Source of the DNA: Prevotella sp.
GTDB lineage: Bacteria; Bacteroidota; Bacteroidia; Bacteroidales; Bacteroidaceae
Assembly: GCA_017470345.1 (NCBI GenBank)
Contig: JAFUEP010000032.1
Location: 1-55,640, forward strand
Length of the DNA stretch: 55,640 nucleotides
Direction: 5' to 3'
In this document: positions 26,589 through 34,791 of the stretch, in pieces
How positions within the stretch are numbered: position 1 is the first letter of the stretch
Layout: every line of letters begins with the position of its first letter
Made by a program: the position numbers and the translations under genes
Notes under the pieces: generated by a model
The model's database searches: none
What the model saw: only the letters and a program-made list of their open reading frames with translations
Told to the model about the DNA's origin: nothing

Positions 26589-27767
26589 ATGAAGATAGCC
26601 ATCGTTGGCGGAGGCGCCGCTGGATTCTTTGCCGCCATCAATATGAAGGAGATGCAGCCCGGACTGCAAGTCAGCATCCTCGAGCGGTCGCAGCGGCCAC
26701 TGGCCAAGGTCGAGATCTCAGGCGGCGGACGCTGCAACGTGACCAACTCGTTCCGGTCGGTAGGCACCGACCTGGCCGCCGTCTATCCCCGCGGCCACCG
26801 GCTGCTGGGCCGACTCTTCCGCTCCTTCGGGCCACGCGACGCCTACGAGTGGTTCGAGCGGCGCGGCGTCCGACTCGTCACCCAAGACGACGACTGCGTC
26901 TTCCCCCAGACGCAGGACGCCCGCACCATCTCGCACCTCTTCCTCAGCGAGGCCCGGCGCCTCGGCATCGACCTCCACACCGGACAGCGCATCACCGCCC
27001 TCGACGACCTCAGCGCCTACGACGCCGTCGTCATCGCCATCGGCGGACAGCCCCGACGCGACGCCCTCCTCTGGCTCCAGCAGCCCATCGTCGATCCCGT
27101 GCCGTCGCTCTTCACCCTCAGCATCGACGACCCTCGACTCCACGACCTCATGGGCACCGTCGTCCCCACGGCACAGGTCCTCCTGCCCGGCACAAAGCTG
27201 CGCGCCGCCGGCCCCCTGCTCATCACCCACTGGGGCATGAGCGGCCCCGCCATCCTCCGCCTGTCGTCCTACGGCGCACGCCTGCTCAGCGAGTGCGACT
27301 ATCGCCACGCACTGGCCGTCAACTGGCTCGGCACATCGGAGGCCGAGGCGCGACAGCTCATCAGCCGCCTCATCGCCCTCCACCCCCAGCGACAGATCGC
27401 CACCCAACGACCCGACGGCCTGCAGCAGCGACTCTGGCAGTACCTCACCGAGAAGAGCCTCGGCCCCGAGCGCGCCCGCGCCCCCTGGGCCTCGCTCAAC
27501 CAGAAGGAGCAGAACCGACTGCTCAACACGCTCACCAACGACACCTTCCAGACCACTGGCCGCGCCCCCCACCGCGACGAGTTCGTCACCTGTGGCGGCA
27601 TAGCCCTCACCGCCGTCAATGCCCAGACCCTCGAGAGCCGCACCCACACCGGCCTCTACTTCTGCGGCGAGGTCCTCGACATCGACGGCGTCACCGGCGG
27701 CTTCAACTTCCAGGCCGCCTGGACCACCGCCCACGCCGTGGCCCGCGCCCTCGCCGCCGAACAATAA
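26589..27767 (+). CDS. BaiN/HI0933-family FAD-dependent oxidoreductase
   Basis: Cytoplasmic flavoprotein of 392 residues. It opens with a dinucleotide-binding fold (MKIAIVGGGAAGFFAAINMK) and has the family signature GGGRCNVTNS near residue 50, IAIGGQPRRDALLW, the TTHWGMSGPAILRLS-like block (ITHWGMSGPAILRLS) and a closing TGGFNFQAAWTTAHAVA. Members are annotated as NAD(P)/FAD-dependent oxidoreductases; some reduce bile-acid intermediates, most have no known substrate. No signal peptide. ATG 26589 is preferred to an upstream TTG. Nothing ties it to the PULs on either side, so it is probably an ordinary backbone gene marking the boundary between them. Confidence 0.9.
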   Translation: MKIAIVGGGAAGFFAAINMKEMQPGLQVSILERSQRPLAKVEISGGGRCNVTNSFRSVGTDLAAVYPRGHRLLGRLFRSFGPRDAYEWFERRGVRLVTQDDDCVFPQTQDARTISHLFLSEARRLGIDLHTGQRITALDDLSAYDAVVIAIGGQPRRDALLWLQQPIVDPVPSLFTLSIDDPRLHDLMGTVVPTAQVLLPGTKLRAAGPLLITHWGMSGPAILRLSSYGARLLSECDYRHALAVNWLGTSEAEARQLISRLIALHPQRQIATQRPDGLQQRLWQYLTEKSLGPERARAPWASLNQKEQNRLLNTLTNDTFQTTGRAPHRDEFVTCGGIALTAVNAQTLESRTHTGLYFCGEVLDIDGVTGGFNFQAAWTTAHAVARALAAEQ

Positions 27768-27772
27768 TATTG

Positions 27773-28060
27773 GGAAACGAATGGGCACGAATGAAGGAAA
27801 ATTCATTTATGAAGCATTCATGGACCATTCATGATTATTACATGTAGCGCCGCAGGCAGAAAAAATTTCTTCTCTTGCCTGCGGCGCTACATATAATCCA
27901 CACAAATAATCCATGTAATTAATCATATAATTTCATCGTGAAGGTAATCATATAATTTCATCGTGAAGGGAAAACGAATGGGCACGAATGAAGGATAATT
28001 CATTTATGAAGCATTACATGGACCATTCATGATTATTATATGTAGCGCCGCAGGCAGAAT
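27773..28060. repeat. Duplicated GAATGGGCACGAATGAAGG spacer unit with TGTAGCGCCGCAGGCA hairpin
   Basis: 27773-27861 and 27969-28060 are near-identical direct copies, including CGAATGGGCACGAATGAAGG, CCATTCATGATTATTA and TGTAGCGCCGCAGGCAGA. Copy 1 ends in a perfect 17-bp hairpin (27842-27858 with 27876-27892, ATGTAGCGCCGCAGGCA). Between them, ATCATATAATTTCATCGTG is tandemly doubled (about 27922-27967). This makes up the first part of the 672-bp gene-free gap 27768-28439; I see no gene in it. Confidence 0.85.
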
Positions 28061-28161
28061 AGAGAGGGCTGAGACAGGCGCGTTTTGTAAAATAAATTCC
28101 GATTCACTCGCATAATTCCAGCAACCATCTAATTCTTAACAACATAGCTCCACACAGAAAA

Positions 28162-28243
28162 AGAAGCGGTGCTTTTCGATTCGAAAAGGACCGCTTCTCG
28201 ATGAGAAAAGCGGCACTTCTCTGAGCGAGAAGCACCGCTTTTC
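28162..28243. repeat. Four-unit 16-bp repeat element, copy 3
   Basis: Units at 28162-28177 (AGAAGCGGTGCTTTTC), 28183-28198 (GAAAAGGACCGCTTCT), 28205-28220 (GAAAAGCGGCACTTCT) and 28228-28243 (AGAAGCACCGCTTTTC). Starts are 21, 22 and 23 bp apart. Orientation is forward, reverse, reverse, forward, unlike the other two copies, but unit length and period are the same. Confidence 0.9.
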
Positions 28244-28353
28244 TGATTTTTGTGCTGTTGTTGTCAAGAAAAGTGACAATCGGAATGATGCCGGAGACGG
28301 TCCGTTTGGAGATTTTTTTGGGGAAAAATTTCGGTTATCACGGAAAAAATGCT

Positions 28354-28361
28354 TATATTTG
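28354..28361 (+). promoter_or_regulatory. -7 box for the secreted-protein cassette
   Basis: TATATTTG at 28354-28361 fits TAnnTTTG; a TTCGG at 28330-28334 is the best -33 candidate. The leader to the start codon at 28440 is 78 bases. It would drive the four-gene run to 34643. Confidence 0.6.
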
Positions 28362-28439
28362 CAACCATCTAAAGCTTAAAGCAACCTAAACAAAGCCACA
28401 GACCGCATTATTCAGACTCAACAGAAACACCTGATTAAT

Positions 28440-28910
28440 ATGAAGAAACTACTATTGTGCATGCTTGGAGCCGCCTGTGTCGTGACGTCCGCTGCCCAGT
28501 CGGAGGCGAACCTCGTCGTCTGGCATAAGGACGGCTCGCGCGTGCTGTTCAGCCTGTCCAAGGAGCCTCGCATCAGCTACGCCGGCGACATGGTGACGAT
28601 CCAGGCCGGGACGACGATTGAGTATCCCTTTCAGTCCATCCGGAAGATGACCTTCGAGGGCGAAGAGGCCGAAGGCATCAGCCAAGCTGAGACGACTCCC
28701 GCACGACCCTTCGCCAGCGACGGCGCGACGGTCAGTTTCCAGCCCTCCGACCGCGACCTGCGCGTCCGCCTGGTGGCCGCCAGCGGCACCGTGGTCCGGG
28801 AGTTCACGGTGCGTCGGGGCGAGCCGTCGCAGCACTCCCTCAGCGCCTTCCCTGCGGGTGTCTATCTGATGATCGTCAATGGTGTAACCTATAAAATCAT
28901 GACCCGATGA
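28440..28910 (+). CDS. Small secreted protein with sorting-like C-terminal domain
   Basis: A 156-residue secreted protein (signal MKKLLLCMLGAACVVTSAAQ). The mature N-terminal part reads LVVWHKDGSRVLFSLSKEP and YPFQSIRKMTFEGEE, a pattern seen at the start of many Bacteroidota surface proteins in which a short beta-domain precedes larger modules; the next gene starts with a similar block (LFLSDGQLLDFDADEVDSIT). The C-terminus (RVRLVAASGTVVREFTV, FPAGVYLMIVNGVTYKIM) resembles a type IX secretion tail. It overlaps the next gene by ATGA, so translation is coupled. Function unknown. Confidence 0.75.
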   Translation: MKKLLLCMLGAACVVTSAAQSEANLVVWHKDGSRVLFSLSKEPRISYAGDMVTIQAGTTIEYPFQSIRKMTFEGEEAEGISQAETTPARPFASDGATVSFQPSDRDLRVRLVAASGTVVREFTVRRGEPSQHSLSAFPAGVYLMIVNGVTYKIMTR

Positions 28911-31900
28911 GAACGATTCTGCTTGCGCTGACGCTCTTAGCCGGAATGCTCAGCGCCCCCACTGCCCTGTCGGCCGACGACGGACAGAAGAAGACCATCC
29001 GCCTGTTTCTCAGTGACGGCCAGCTGCTCGACTTCGATGCCGACGAGGTCGACAGCATCACCACCAGCGCCACCGTCCAGACCGTATGGTATGCCGACAC
29101 GTGCCGCACCGTCGACATCGCCACGATCGACAGCATCTGGTACATGTCGACGACGCTGCGGCTGTCAGCTGCCGCCGGTCTCAACTTCGGCAAGGTGGCC
29201 GTGGGCAACAGCAAGACCGTCACGACCACGCTGACCAACCTTAGCGACTATCCCGAGCACTACATGATGCTGACGGGCGGCGCCTTCAGCACAAAGGGCG
29301 CCGCGCGCGAGCTGCTGATCCTGCCGGGCGAGTCGGCCGACGTGGAGCTGACCTTTGTCCCTACTGACTCCATTGCCTACACAGGCCTGCTCAGCATCGC
29401 CTCCTCGGCCCTCGACGGCGGCATGCTGACGGCAGCGCTCAGCGGCGAGGGCGTGGCCAGCGAACTGGACGAGGACGACATGGTGCTGCCTCCCGTCGAG
29501 ACGACCTTCGACATCGTGCTCGACGAGGGCGACGCCATCGACGACTTCGAGGGCTTCAAGATCGTCAACTTCAACGGCGAGTATGCCCTCGACCCGACGG
29601 CGATGGCCCGAAGCCTGCGCAGGGTCAGGCGGGCCGACGGAGCGCATAACGTGTGCACGGCCAATGCCCGCATCTCGCAGAACGGCCTGCAGCTCCACTC
29701 GTTCACCGACGGCCAGGGCAATCCCTACATGTTCACCATCACGCTGCCAGGCGAGAAGCCCGAGATCTCATTCACCCAAACGGCCATCACCCTGCTGATG
29801 AGCAACCCCTATCTGATGCCGGCCGACGAGGCCGACTATCAGAACACGGTGGAGCTGCTGCGCGGGCTCAAGTCGTTCGGCGGGGTGGTCGAGGCCGTCA
29901 GGCAGGAGTACAACAGCGCCCGTAAGCAGAACCGTACGCCCGACTATGAGAACGTGAACCTCCAGCCCGTCTTCAACGAGCTCTACAACATGGTGCGCGA
30001 CAACAGCTGGCTCACCCTCAGCGGCGTGTCGATAAAGGACCTGGAGGTGACGCCGCTGACGGCCAAGCTCAAGCTCCACAACGACTACAAGCGCACCATC
30101 TCTGTCTATGCCAGCCGGGTGAAGATGAACGAGAGCAACCTCGTCGTGACCGACCGTGAAGAGATCTCCATGACCTACGCCGAGATGCTCAGCAAGATGA
30201 TCGACTGGCTTAACAAGTTGTCAGACAAAGAGGTAAAGAAAGAGAGCAAATACTTCAGAGAAGAAGACCTGCCTCTGCTTGCTGCCCTCGAAGAATTACT
30301 GATGGAGCTGACAGAACTTTGCAAGGAGGATCCCGACTACCAGCAAGAGGTGCCTCTCTGGGTGACCTACATCATGGAGTCGGGCAAGTCTGACTATTGG
30401 GACATTGTCTGGGATGCTCGCTGGCTCGACTACTACAAGGAGCGCTTCTTAGATATCATCGGTGTCGGCGATGAGGGCGACTATCGTCAGAACTACGACG
30501 AGTCAATCTTTGCCAAGGAGAGTGAAGAACTGTCGTACGACTTCAACGGATTCGACAAGATACAACTCGACATCTACGGACTGGGAACCTTTGGTGACCG
30601 AACCTGGGACTCATTCACCTCGACCGACAAGGCACGGATGCTTGCAATGCTACTCTATGGCGGCTACTTCGATGTGGTTGATCCATTGATAAAGCTCATC
30701 ACTGGCAGCAAGAAATTATATAAGGCATATACAGCCAAGGATTACAATTTCGACCTGCGCTATGGGAGCAAGTGGCCTGAGTTGGGCCTCGTCACAAAAC
30801 TATATCTTGAGTTCAGGAAAAAACCTAAGAACTTTCGCGAAGCCTATGAGAAAGCCAAGAAGGGTGACCTCAAGGGTTTCATGAAGCATCTGGGAAAGTT
30901 CGCCTGGGGCGAGATGTCGAAGATACCCTCAGAGCTCGAACAGCCCTATTCGGATGAAAACAAATGTACGTATGTCAACCTGCTCTACCACATCGGCAAG
31001 AACATGTTTGGCGTCAACAGCACTTCTGAGGCATTCCGGACAGGACTGAAATCCTGTGCTAACACTATTCTGAAAATAGCAAGTGTAGCCATGAAGACAA
31101 TTGATGTCAGCGAGGCCACCATGGACCTCATCGGCGGCATCTGGGCCGGGACTAACTCGGAGGTGAAGCAGACATTCATGATCGACCGGTTCAGCCAGCC
31201 CTTCATCAGCGTGACCCAGCCCGCCGAGGTCTACCTCACGCCCGACGTCACCGCTCACTTCGAATGGCAAGGCCACCGGGGCAACTCCTACGGCGAGATG
31301 GCCTGGGTCTACGACCTGGAGGTGCTGACCGAGACGCCCTACGCCGTCACGCAGACCGTCATGCTGCGCGACCTCGACGCCACGTCGTGCGACCTCAACC
31401 TGGCCACCATCCCCAACGCCAAGCTGGCCTCGAAGATCGCCTTCCGCCTCATCGCCCACAAGCCCGACGTGCCGTCGCACATCTACGTGATGACCGACTT
31501 CATCCCGCTGGTGCAAAACCTCAATGCGTCGCAGACCGCTCCGCCCGAGATGATCGACCTCGGACTGCCATCGGGCACGAAGTGGGCCTACGTCAACCTG
31601 GGTGCAACCATCAGCTCTGACTATGGCAACTACTACGCATGGGGCGAGCTCGACCCGAAGGACAGCTACACGTGGAAGACCTATAAGTACAGCGGCAACA
31701 CGGCCAACTCGCTGACCAAATACTGCACGAAGAGTTCTTACGGCCGCGTGGACAACAAGACGTCGCTGGAGCCGGCCGACGACCGCCCCAAGACGGACTA
31801 CGGCTACTACTACAGCATCCCAACGCGCCAGGACTGGCAGGAGCTGATCGACCACTGCCGATGGACCCGCTTCGGCAACGACGTCATGGTCAAGGGTCCC

Positions 31901-32140
31901 AATGGCAACATCATCATCCTGCCATCGGCTGGCTATCGCGACGGCCTCAACGTCTACGACACCACCACCGACGGCTGCTACTGGACGACGGACGTCGACA
32001 CGGACAGCCCCGACGACGCATGGTTCGTGCACATCAAGAACGGCAAGCCCGAGTTCTACAGCTACTACCGCTGTCAGGGCCGCAGCATACGCCCCGTCCA
32101 GCACAGGCCAAACTATGCCTCGCCCAGCACCGCTCAATAA
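28907..32140 (+). CDS. Large secreted multidomain protein with FISUMP-like C-terminal domain
   Basis: A 1077-residue secreted protein (signal to about residue 23). In order: a short beta-block, an ASH/choice-of-anchor-D-like Ig domain (LNFGKVAVGNSKTVTTTLTN, about 85-185), a long region without a family I recognise (about 200-760, helical and charged in places), an Ig/FN3-like domain (about 763-870, VTAHFEWQGHRGNSYGEM) and a FISUMP/formylglycine-like fold (about 880-1070): DLGLPSGTKWAYVNLGA, YYAWGELDPKDSYTW, YYSIPTRQDWQELIDHC and CQGRSIRPVQ. FISUMP domains are common in Bacteroidota surface proteins and have no established reaction. DNA of about 30200-31180 is clearly AT-richer with different codon use from both ends. 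Start overlaps the previous stop by ATGA. Confidence 0.75.
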   Translation: MRTILLALTLLAGMLSAPTALSADDGQKKTIRLFLSDGQLLDFDADEVDSITTSATVQTVWYADTCRTVDIATIDSIWYMSTTLRLSAAAGLNFGKVAVGNSKTVTTTLTNLSDYPEHYMMLTGGAFSTKGAARELLILPGESADVELTFVPTDSIAYTGLLSIASSALDGGMLTAALSGEGVASELDEDDMVLPPVETTFDIVLDEGDAIDDFEGFKIVNFNGEYALDPTAMARSLRRVRRADGAHNVCTANARISQNGLQLHSFTDGQGNPYMFTITLPGEKPEISFTQTAITLLMSNPYLMPADEADYQNTVELLRGLKSFGGVVEAVRQEYNSARKQNRTPDYENVNLQPVFNELYNMVRDNSWLTLSGVSIKDLEVTPLTAKLKLHNDYKRTISVYASRVKMNESNLVVTDREEISMTYAEMLSKMIDWLNKLSDKEVKKESKYFREEDLPLLAALEELLMELTELCKEDPDYQQEVPLWVTYIMESGKSDYWDIVWDARWLDYYKERFLDIIGVGDEGDYRQNYDESIFAKESEELSYDFNGFDKIQLDIYGLGTFGDRTWDSFTSTDKARMLAMLLYGGYFDVVDPLIKLITGSKKLYKAYTAKDYNFDLRYGSKWPELGLVTKLYLEFRKKPKNFREAYEKAKKGDLKGFMKHLGKFAWGEMSKIPSELEQPYSDENKCTYVNLLYHIGKNMFGVNSTSEAFRTGLKSCANTILKIASVAMKTIDVSEATMDLIGGIWAGTNSEVKQTFMIDRFSQPFISVTQPAEVYLTPDVTAHFEWQGHRGNSYGEMAWVYDLEVLTETPYAVTQTVMLRDLDATSCDLNLATIPNAKLASKIAFRLIAHKPDVPSHIYVMTDFIPLVQNLNASQTAPPEMIDLGLPSGTKWAYVNLGATISSDYGNYYAWGELDPKDSYTWKTYKYSGNTANSLTKYCTKSSYGRVDNKTSLEPADDRPKTDYGYYYSIPTRQDWQELIDHCRWTRFGNDVMVKGPNGNIIILPSAGYRDGLNVYDTTTDGCYWTTDVDTDSPDDAWFVHIKNGKPEFYSYYRCQGRSIRPVQHRPNYASPSTAQ

Positions 32141-32181
32141 AATAATCAACAGAAACAATAACAAAAAAAACAGATACCATT

Positions 32182-33162
32182 ATGAAACGAATCCTATCAT
32201 TCGCCGTTGCTCTCGCGGCAACCGCCACAGCCATGGCACAGAACATCGCCGTGGTCAGCCCCAGTAACGAAACCGACATTTACCAGACGCTCGATGAGGC
32301 CATCACCAATGCCACCGACGGCAGCGTGATCTACCTGCCAGGAGGAGGCTTCACGATTTCCGACAACACGAAGATCAACAAGCGCCTCACCATCATGGGT
32401 GTCAGCCATCGAGGCGACACCGACAATGCCGACGGCGCCTCCATCATCAGCGGCAAGCTGCAGTTCGACCGTGGTTCGTCGGGCAGCGCTGTCATTGGTG
32501 CTTACATCTCGGGGAATGTCGAGATTGACTCTGTGCAGAACATCACCGTCAGGAAATGCAACGCCTATTCCATTCAGGTAAAAAACAGTGGCGCCACAGG
32601 ACTGGTGGTTAACCAGTGCTATCTGCGAGAAGACTGCAACTTTGGTAACTGTAATGTCAGAATGGAAAACAACATTATCGATGCAATATATAGAGTTGTG
32701 GGTGGCATCATTAAGCACAATATAATTACAGGAGTTAGAGCAAAGGACAATGACGGCAGATCTCCATGGACACAGATACAGAGTGTAAGCGCTTCCGTTA
32801 TCGAAGATAATTTCTTTCTTAATTGGTCTAGTGGTGCTTATTATATCAACAACTGCGTCATATCCCACAACTGCATCGGTCAAGGCGAATGGGGAGATGA
32901 ACCCTATAAACTCGACGAGGGTGTATCATGGGATAATGTTTTCAATCAGCACAAGGGCTGCACCACCAGCTCCGACTACAGCTTGAAGGGCTCATGGGGC
33001 AAGGGCGAGGCCTCTGACGGGAGCGATATCGGCATTTTCGGTGGCTCCGGCTTCGATCCCTATGCCTTGGCTCCCATCCCCCGCATCGTGTCTAAGAAGG
33101 TCGACGAGCAGACCGACGGCACCGGCCGGCTGCATATTGAAGTGACGGTGAAGTCGAATTGA
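32182..33162 (+). CDS. Secreted right-handed beta-helix-like protein
   Basis: A 326-residue secreted protein (signal MKRILSFAVALAATATAMAQ). It opens like pectate-lyase-fold and DUF1565 proteins (DIYQTLDEAITNATDGSVIYLPGGGFTISDNTKINKRLTIMG) and continues with short repeated strands that fit helix coils (IISGKLQFDRGSSGSAVIGAYISGNVEIDSVQNITVRKCNAYSIQVKNS... in shorter runs). No lyase catalytic pattern is evident. The middle (about 32580-32900) is visibly AT-richer than the ends. It follows the FISUMP gene by 41 bp and precedes the YWFD gene by 14 bp. Likely a surface-exposed binding or structural protein; no sorting-like tail is seen. Confidence 0.7.
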   Translation: MKRILSFAVALAATATAMAQNIAVVSPSNETDIYQTLDEAITNATDGSVIYLPGGGFTISDNTKINKRLTIMGVSHRGDTDNADGASIISGKLQFDRGSSGSAVIGAYISGNVEIDSVQNITVRKCNAYSIQVKNSGATGLVVNQCYLREDCNFGNCNVRMENNIIDAIYRVVGGIIKHNIITGVRAKDNDGRSPWTQIQSVSASVIEDNFFLNWSSGAYYINNCVISHNCIGQGEWGDEPYKLDEGVSWDNVFNQHKGCTTSSDYSLKGSWGKGEASDGSDIGIFGGSGFDPYALAPIPRIVSKKVDEQTDGTGRLHIEVTVKSN

Positions 33163-33176
33163 TAATTGTAGTCAGT

Positions 33177-34643
33177 ATGAACATTCACGCTAAAGATTCA
33201 CCCCGCGGTGTGACCCTGCTTGTGGCTCTGCTCTGCTGCTTGGCGGTGCAGGCACAGCCAGGACTGGAATACTGGTTCGACGGCAACTACGGCGACAAGG
33301 TCAACATCGCTGCGCCCAGCGCCGCGGGGACGTACAAGAACAACGTCAACGTCACGAAGCTGTCGCAGGGCTTCCACACCATCTACATCCGTGCCAGGGG
33401 CCTCTCGCAAGACGCCCACAGCCCCGTCACGTCGGCAGCCTTCTTCAAGTACGACGCCACCGACAACACCGTCCTCGAATATTGGTTTGACGAGGGCGAG
33501 GCCCGCAGGCTGACCGTGCCCATCAGCATTGAGACCGGCGACGTGCAGGCGCTGAGCCTTGACCTCTCCGACATCGACCGATTCCCCCTGGGAGTGCATC
33601 GGCTCAACATCCGTGTGAGTGCACATGGCGGCAACTACAGCCCCGTCTACACCACCTACGTGCTGCGCATGCCCGAAGGCTCGGGTGACGCCGTGCTGGA
33701 ATACTGGTTCGACGACGACCTGGCCACCCGCGCCAACAAGCCCATCTGCATTGCCAGCAACGAGCCACAGGCGTTCGATCTCGACCTGTCGGCCTTCCCC
33801 ATTGGCTTCCACAAGCTGAGCATCCGCATTGCTGCGAGTTCGAGCCACAGCAGCCAGATCTACACCGCCCACATCCTGCGTCTGCCCATCGCCACTGAAT
33901 CGAACAGGCTGACCTATTGGCTCGACGACGATTATGCCAACCGCCGCTCAGTGCCTATCACGAGTGTTTCGGCATTTGGCAGCCAGATCATTGCCAACCT
34001 CCAATTACCGCCTGCATCGATGGGCATGCACCGTCTGCACTGGCGCGCCTCGCGAGGAGGGGTCGACGGACCGGTGGAGGAAGCCCCCGTGCTGATCACC
34101 AAGATGTACAACAGCCAAGCTTCGGTCCACATGGCCAATCAGTCCATCTGGCTTGACGACAACGAGCCATCCGTGGCGGGTCTGAATAGCCTGGAAAGGA
34201 CCATCGTGAAGAATTATTATCTCAGCCCCAACGACTATGCCGAAGGTCAGCATGAGTTCCACGTGATGTATCAGAACTCGGCCGGCGTGTGGAGCGCCGA
34301 GAACGTCACCTATTTCTATAAGGATGCCTCCAACCGCCTGCGCGTGGGACGACTGAACACGGGCGACGACGCCTCCGGCATCGCCGACGCCACGACAGCC
34401 GAGTCGTTGGTCTGCTACTATCGCGACGGACAGGTCGTCGTCGACTGCCAGTCGGCACGACTGGGATCGACGGGCTACGTCACCGTCAGCGACCTCACGG
34501 GCAAGCAGATTGCACAAGCTGAGGTCGACTGCTCGGAAGGGCTCTATGCCGAGCTGAATGTCGGCTCCGTCGGCCGTCAGCTGCTCATCGTCAAGGTCGT
34601 CAGTGGCCGTCTGGTCTTCACCCGCAAGCTGATGGCCAGATAG
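33177..34643 (+). CDS. Secreted YWFD-repeat protein with sorting-like tail
   Basis: A 488-residue secreted protein. ATG 33177 is preferred over an upstream TTG. After the signal peptide it has five repeats of about 70-75 residues, each starting with an aromatic-Asp motif: LEYWFDGNYGD (near residue 30), LEYWFDEGEARR (98), LEYWFDDDLATR (172), LTYWLDDDYANRR (243) and QSIWLDDNEPS (321). Each of the first four continues with a PI strand, a LDLS-type strand, FPxGxHxLxIR and SPVYT..LR. This looks like a beta-sandwich module that I cannot match to a named family. The last 80 residues (GYVTVSDLTGKQIAQAEVDC, LLIVKVVSGRLVFTRKLMAR) form a type IX-like tail. It is the last gene before the terminator at 34668-34702. 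Confidence 0.75.
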   Translation: MNIHAKDSPRGVTLLVALLCCLAVQAQPGLEYWFDGNYGDKVNIAAPSAAGTYKNNVNVTKLSQGFHTIYIRARGLSQDAHSPVTSAAFFKYDATDNTVLEYWFDEGEARRLTVPISIETGDVQALSLDLSDIDRFPLGVHRLNIRVSAHGGNYSPVYTTYVLRMPEGSGDAVLEYWFDDDLATRANKPICIASNEPQAFDLDLSAFPIGFHKLSIRIAASSSHSSQIYTAHILRLPIATESNRLTYWLDDDYANRRSVPITSVSAFGSQIIANLQLPPASMGMHRLHWRASRGGVDGPVEEAPVLITKMYNSQASVHMANQSIWLDDNEPSVAGLNSLERTIVKNYYLSPNDYAEGQHEFHVMYQNSAGVWSAENVTYFYKDASNRLRVGRLNTGDDASGIADATTAESLVCYYRDGQVVVDCQSARLGSTGYVTVSDLTGKQIAQAEVDCSEGLYAELNVGSVGRQLLIVKVVSGRLVFTRKLMAR

Positions 34644-34667
34644 GTCTGTCACTTCCTGCATACGACA

Positions 34668-34702
34668 AACCCCGAAAGCCTCACATTCCGGCTTTCGGGG
34701 TT
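34668..34702 (+). terminator. Intrinsic terminator of the secreted-protein cassette
   Basis: AACCCCGAAAGCC (34668-34680) pairs perfectly with GGCTTTCGGGGTT (34690-34702), a 13-bp stem with a 9-base loop, followed by CTTGTT. It starts 25 bases after the YWFD gene stop. Confidence 0.85.
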
Positions 34703-34749
34703 CTTGTTAGGAGGGCGGGTGTCTCACCCACCTCTATAGTGTCTCAGCA

Positions 34750-34784
34750 GCATCAGTCGCGGGTGAGACACCCGCGACTGATGC
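34750..34784. terminator. Hairpin between convergent genes, related to the dispersed palindrome
   Basis: A perfect 16-bp stem (34750-34765 with 34769-34784) with loop AGA and TTTT directly after it on the + strand. It stands 7 bp past the stop of the minus-strand DUF4859 gene, so it may end both transcripts. The GGTGAGACACCC core resembles the GTGAGACAC of the dispersed palindromes at 1-58 and 48763-48830; a GGTGTCTCACCC half lies at 34715-34729. Confidence 0.65.
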
Positions 34785-34791
34785 TTTTCGC

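Noticed and set aside
8120-28243. CRISPR array, suggested by 16-bp units at regular spacing
   Set aside because: Units are too short, spacers are only 5-7 bp, units alternate in orientation, and no cas genes are in the window.
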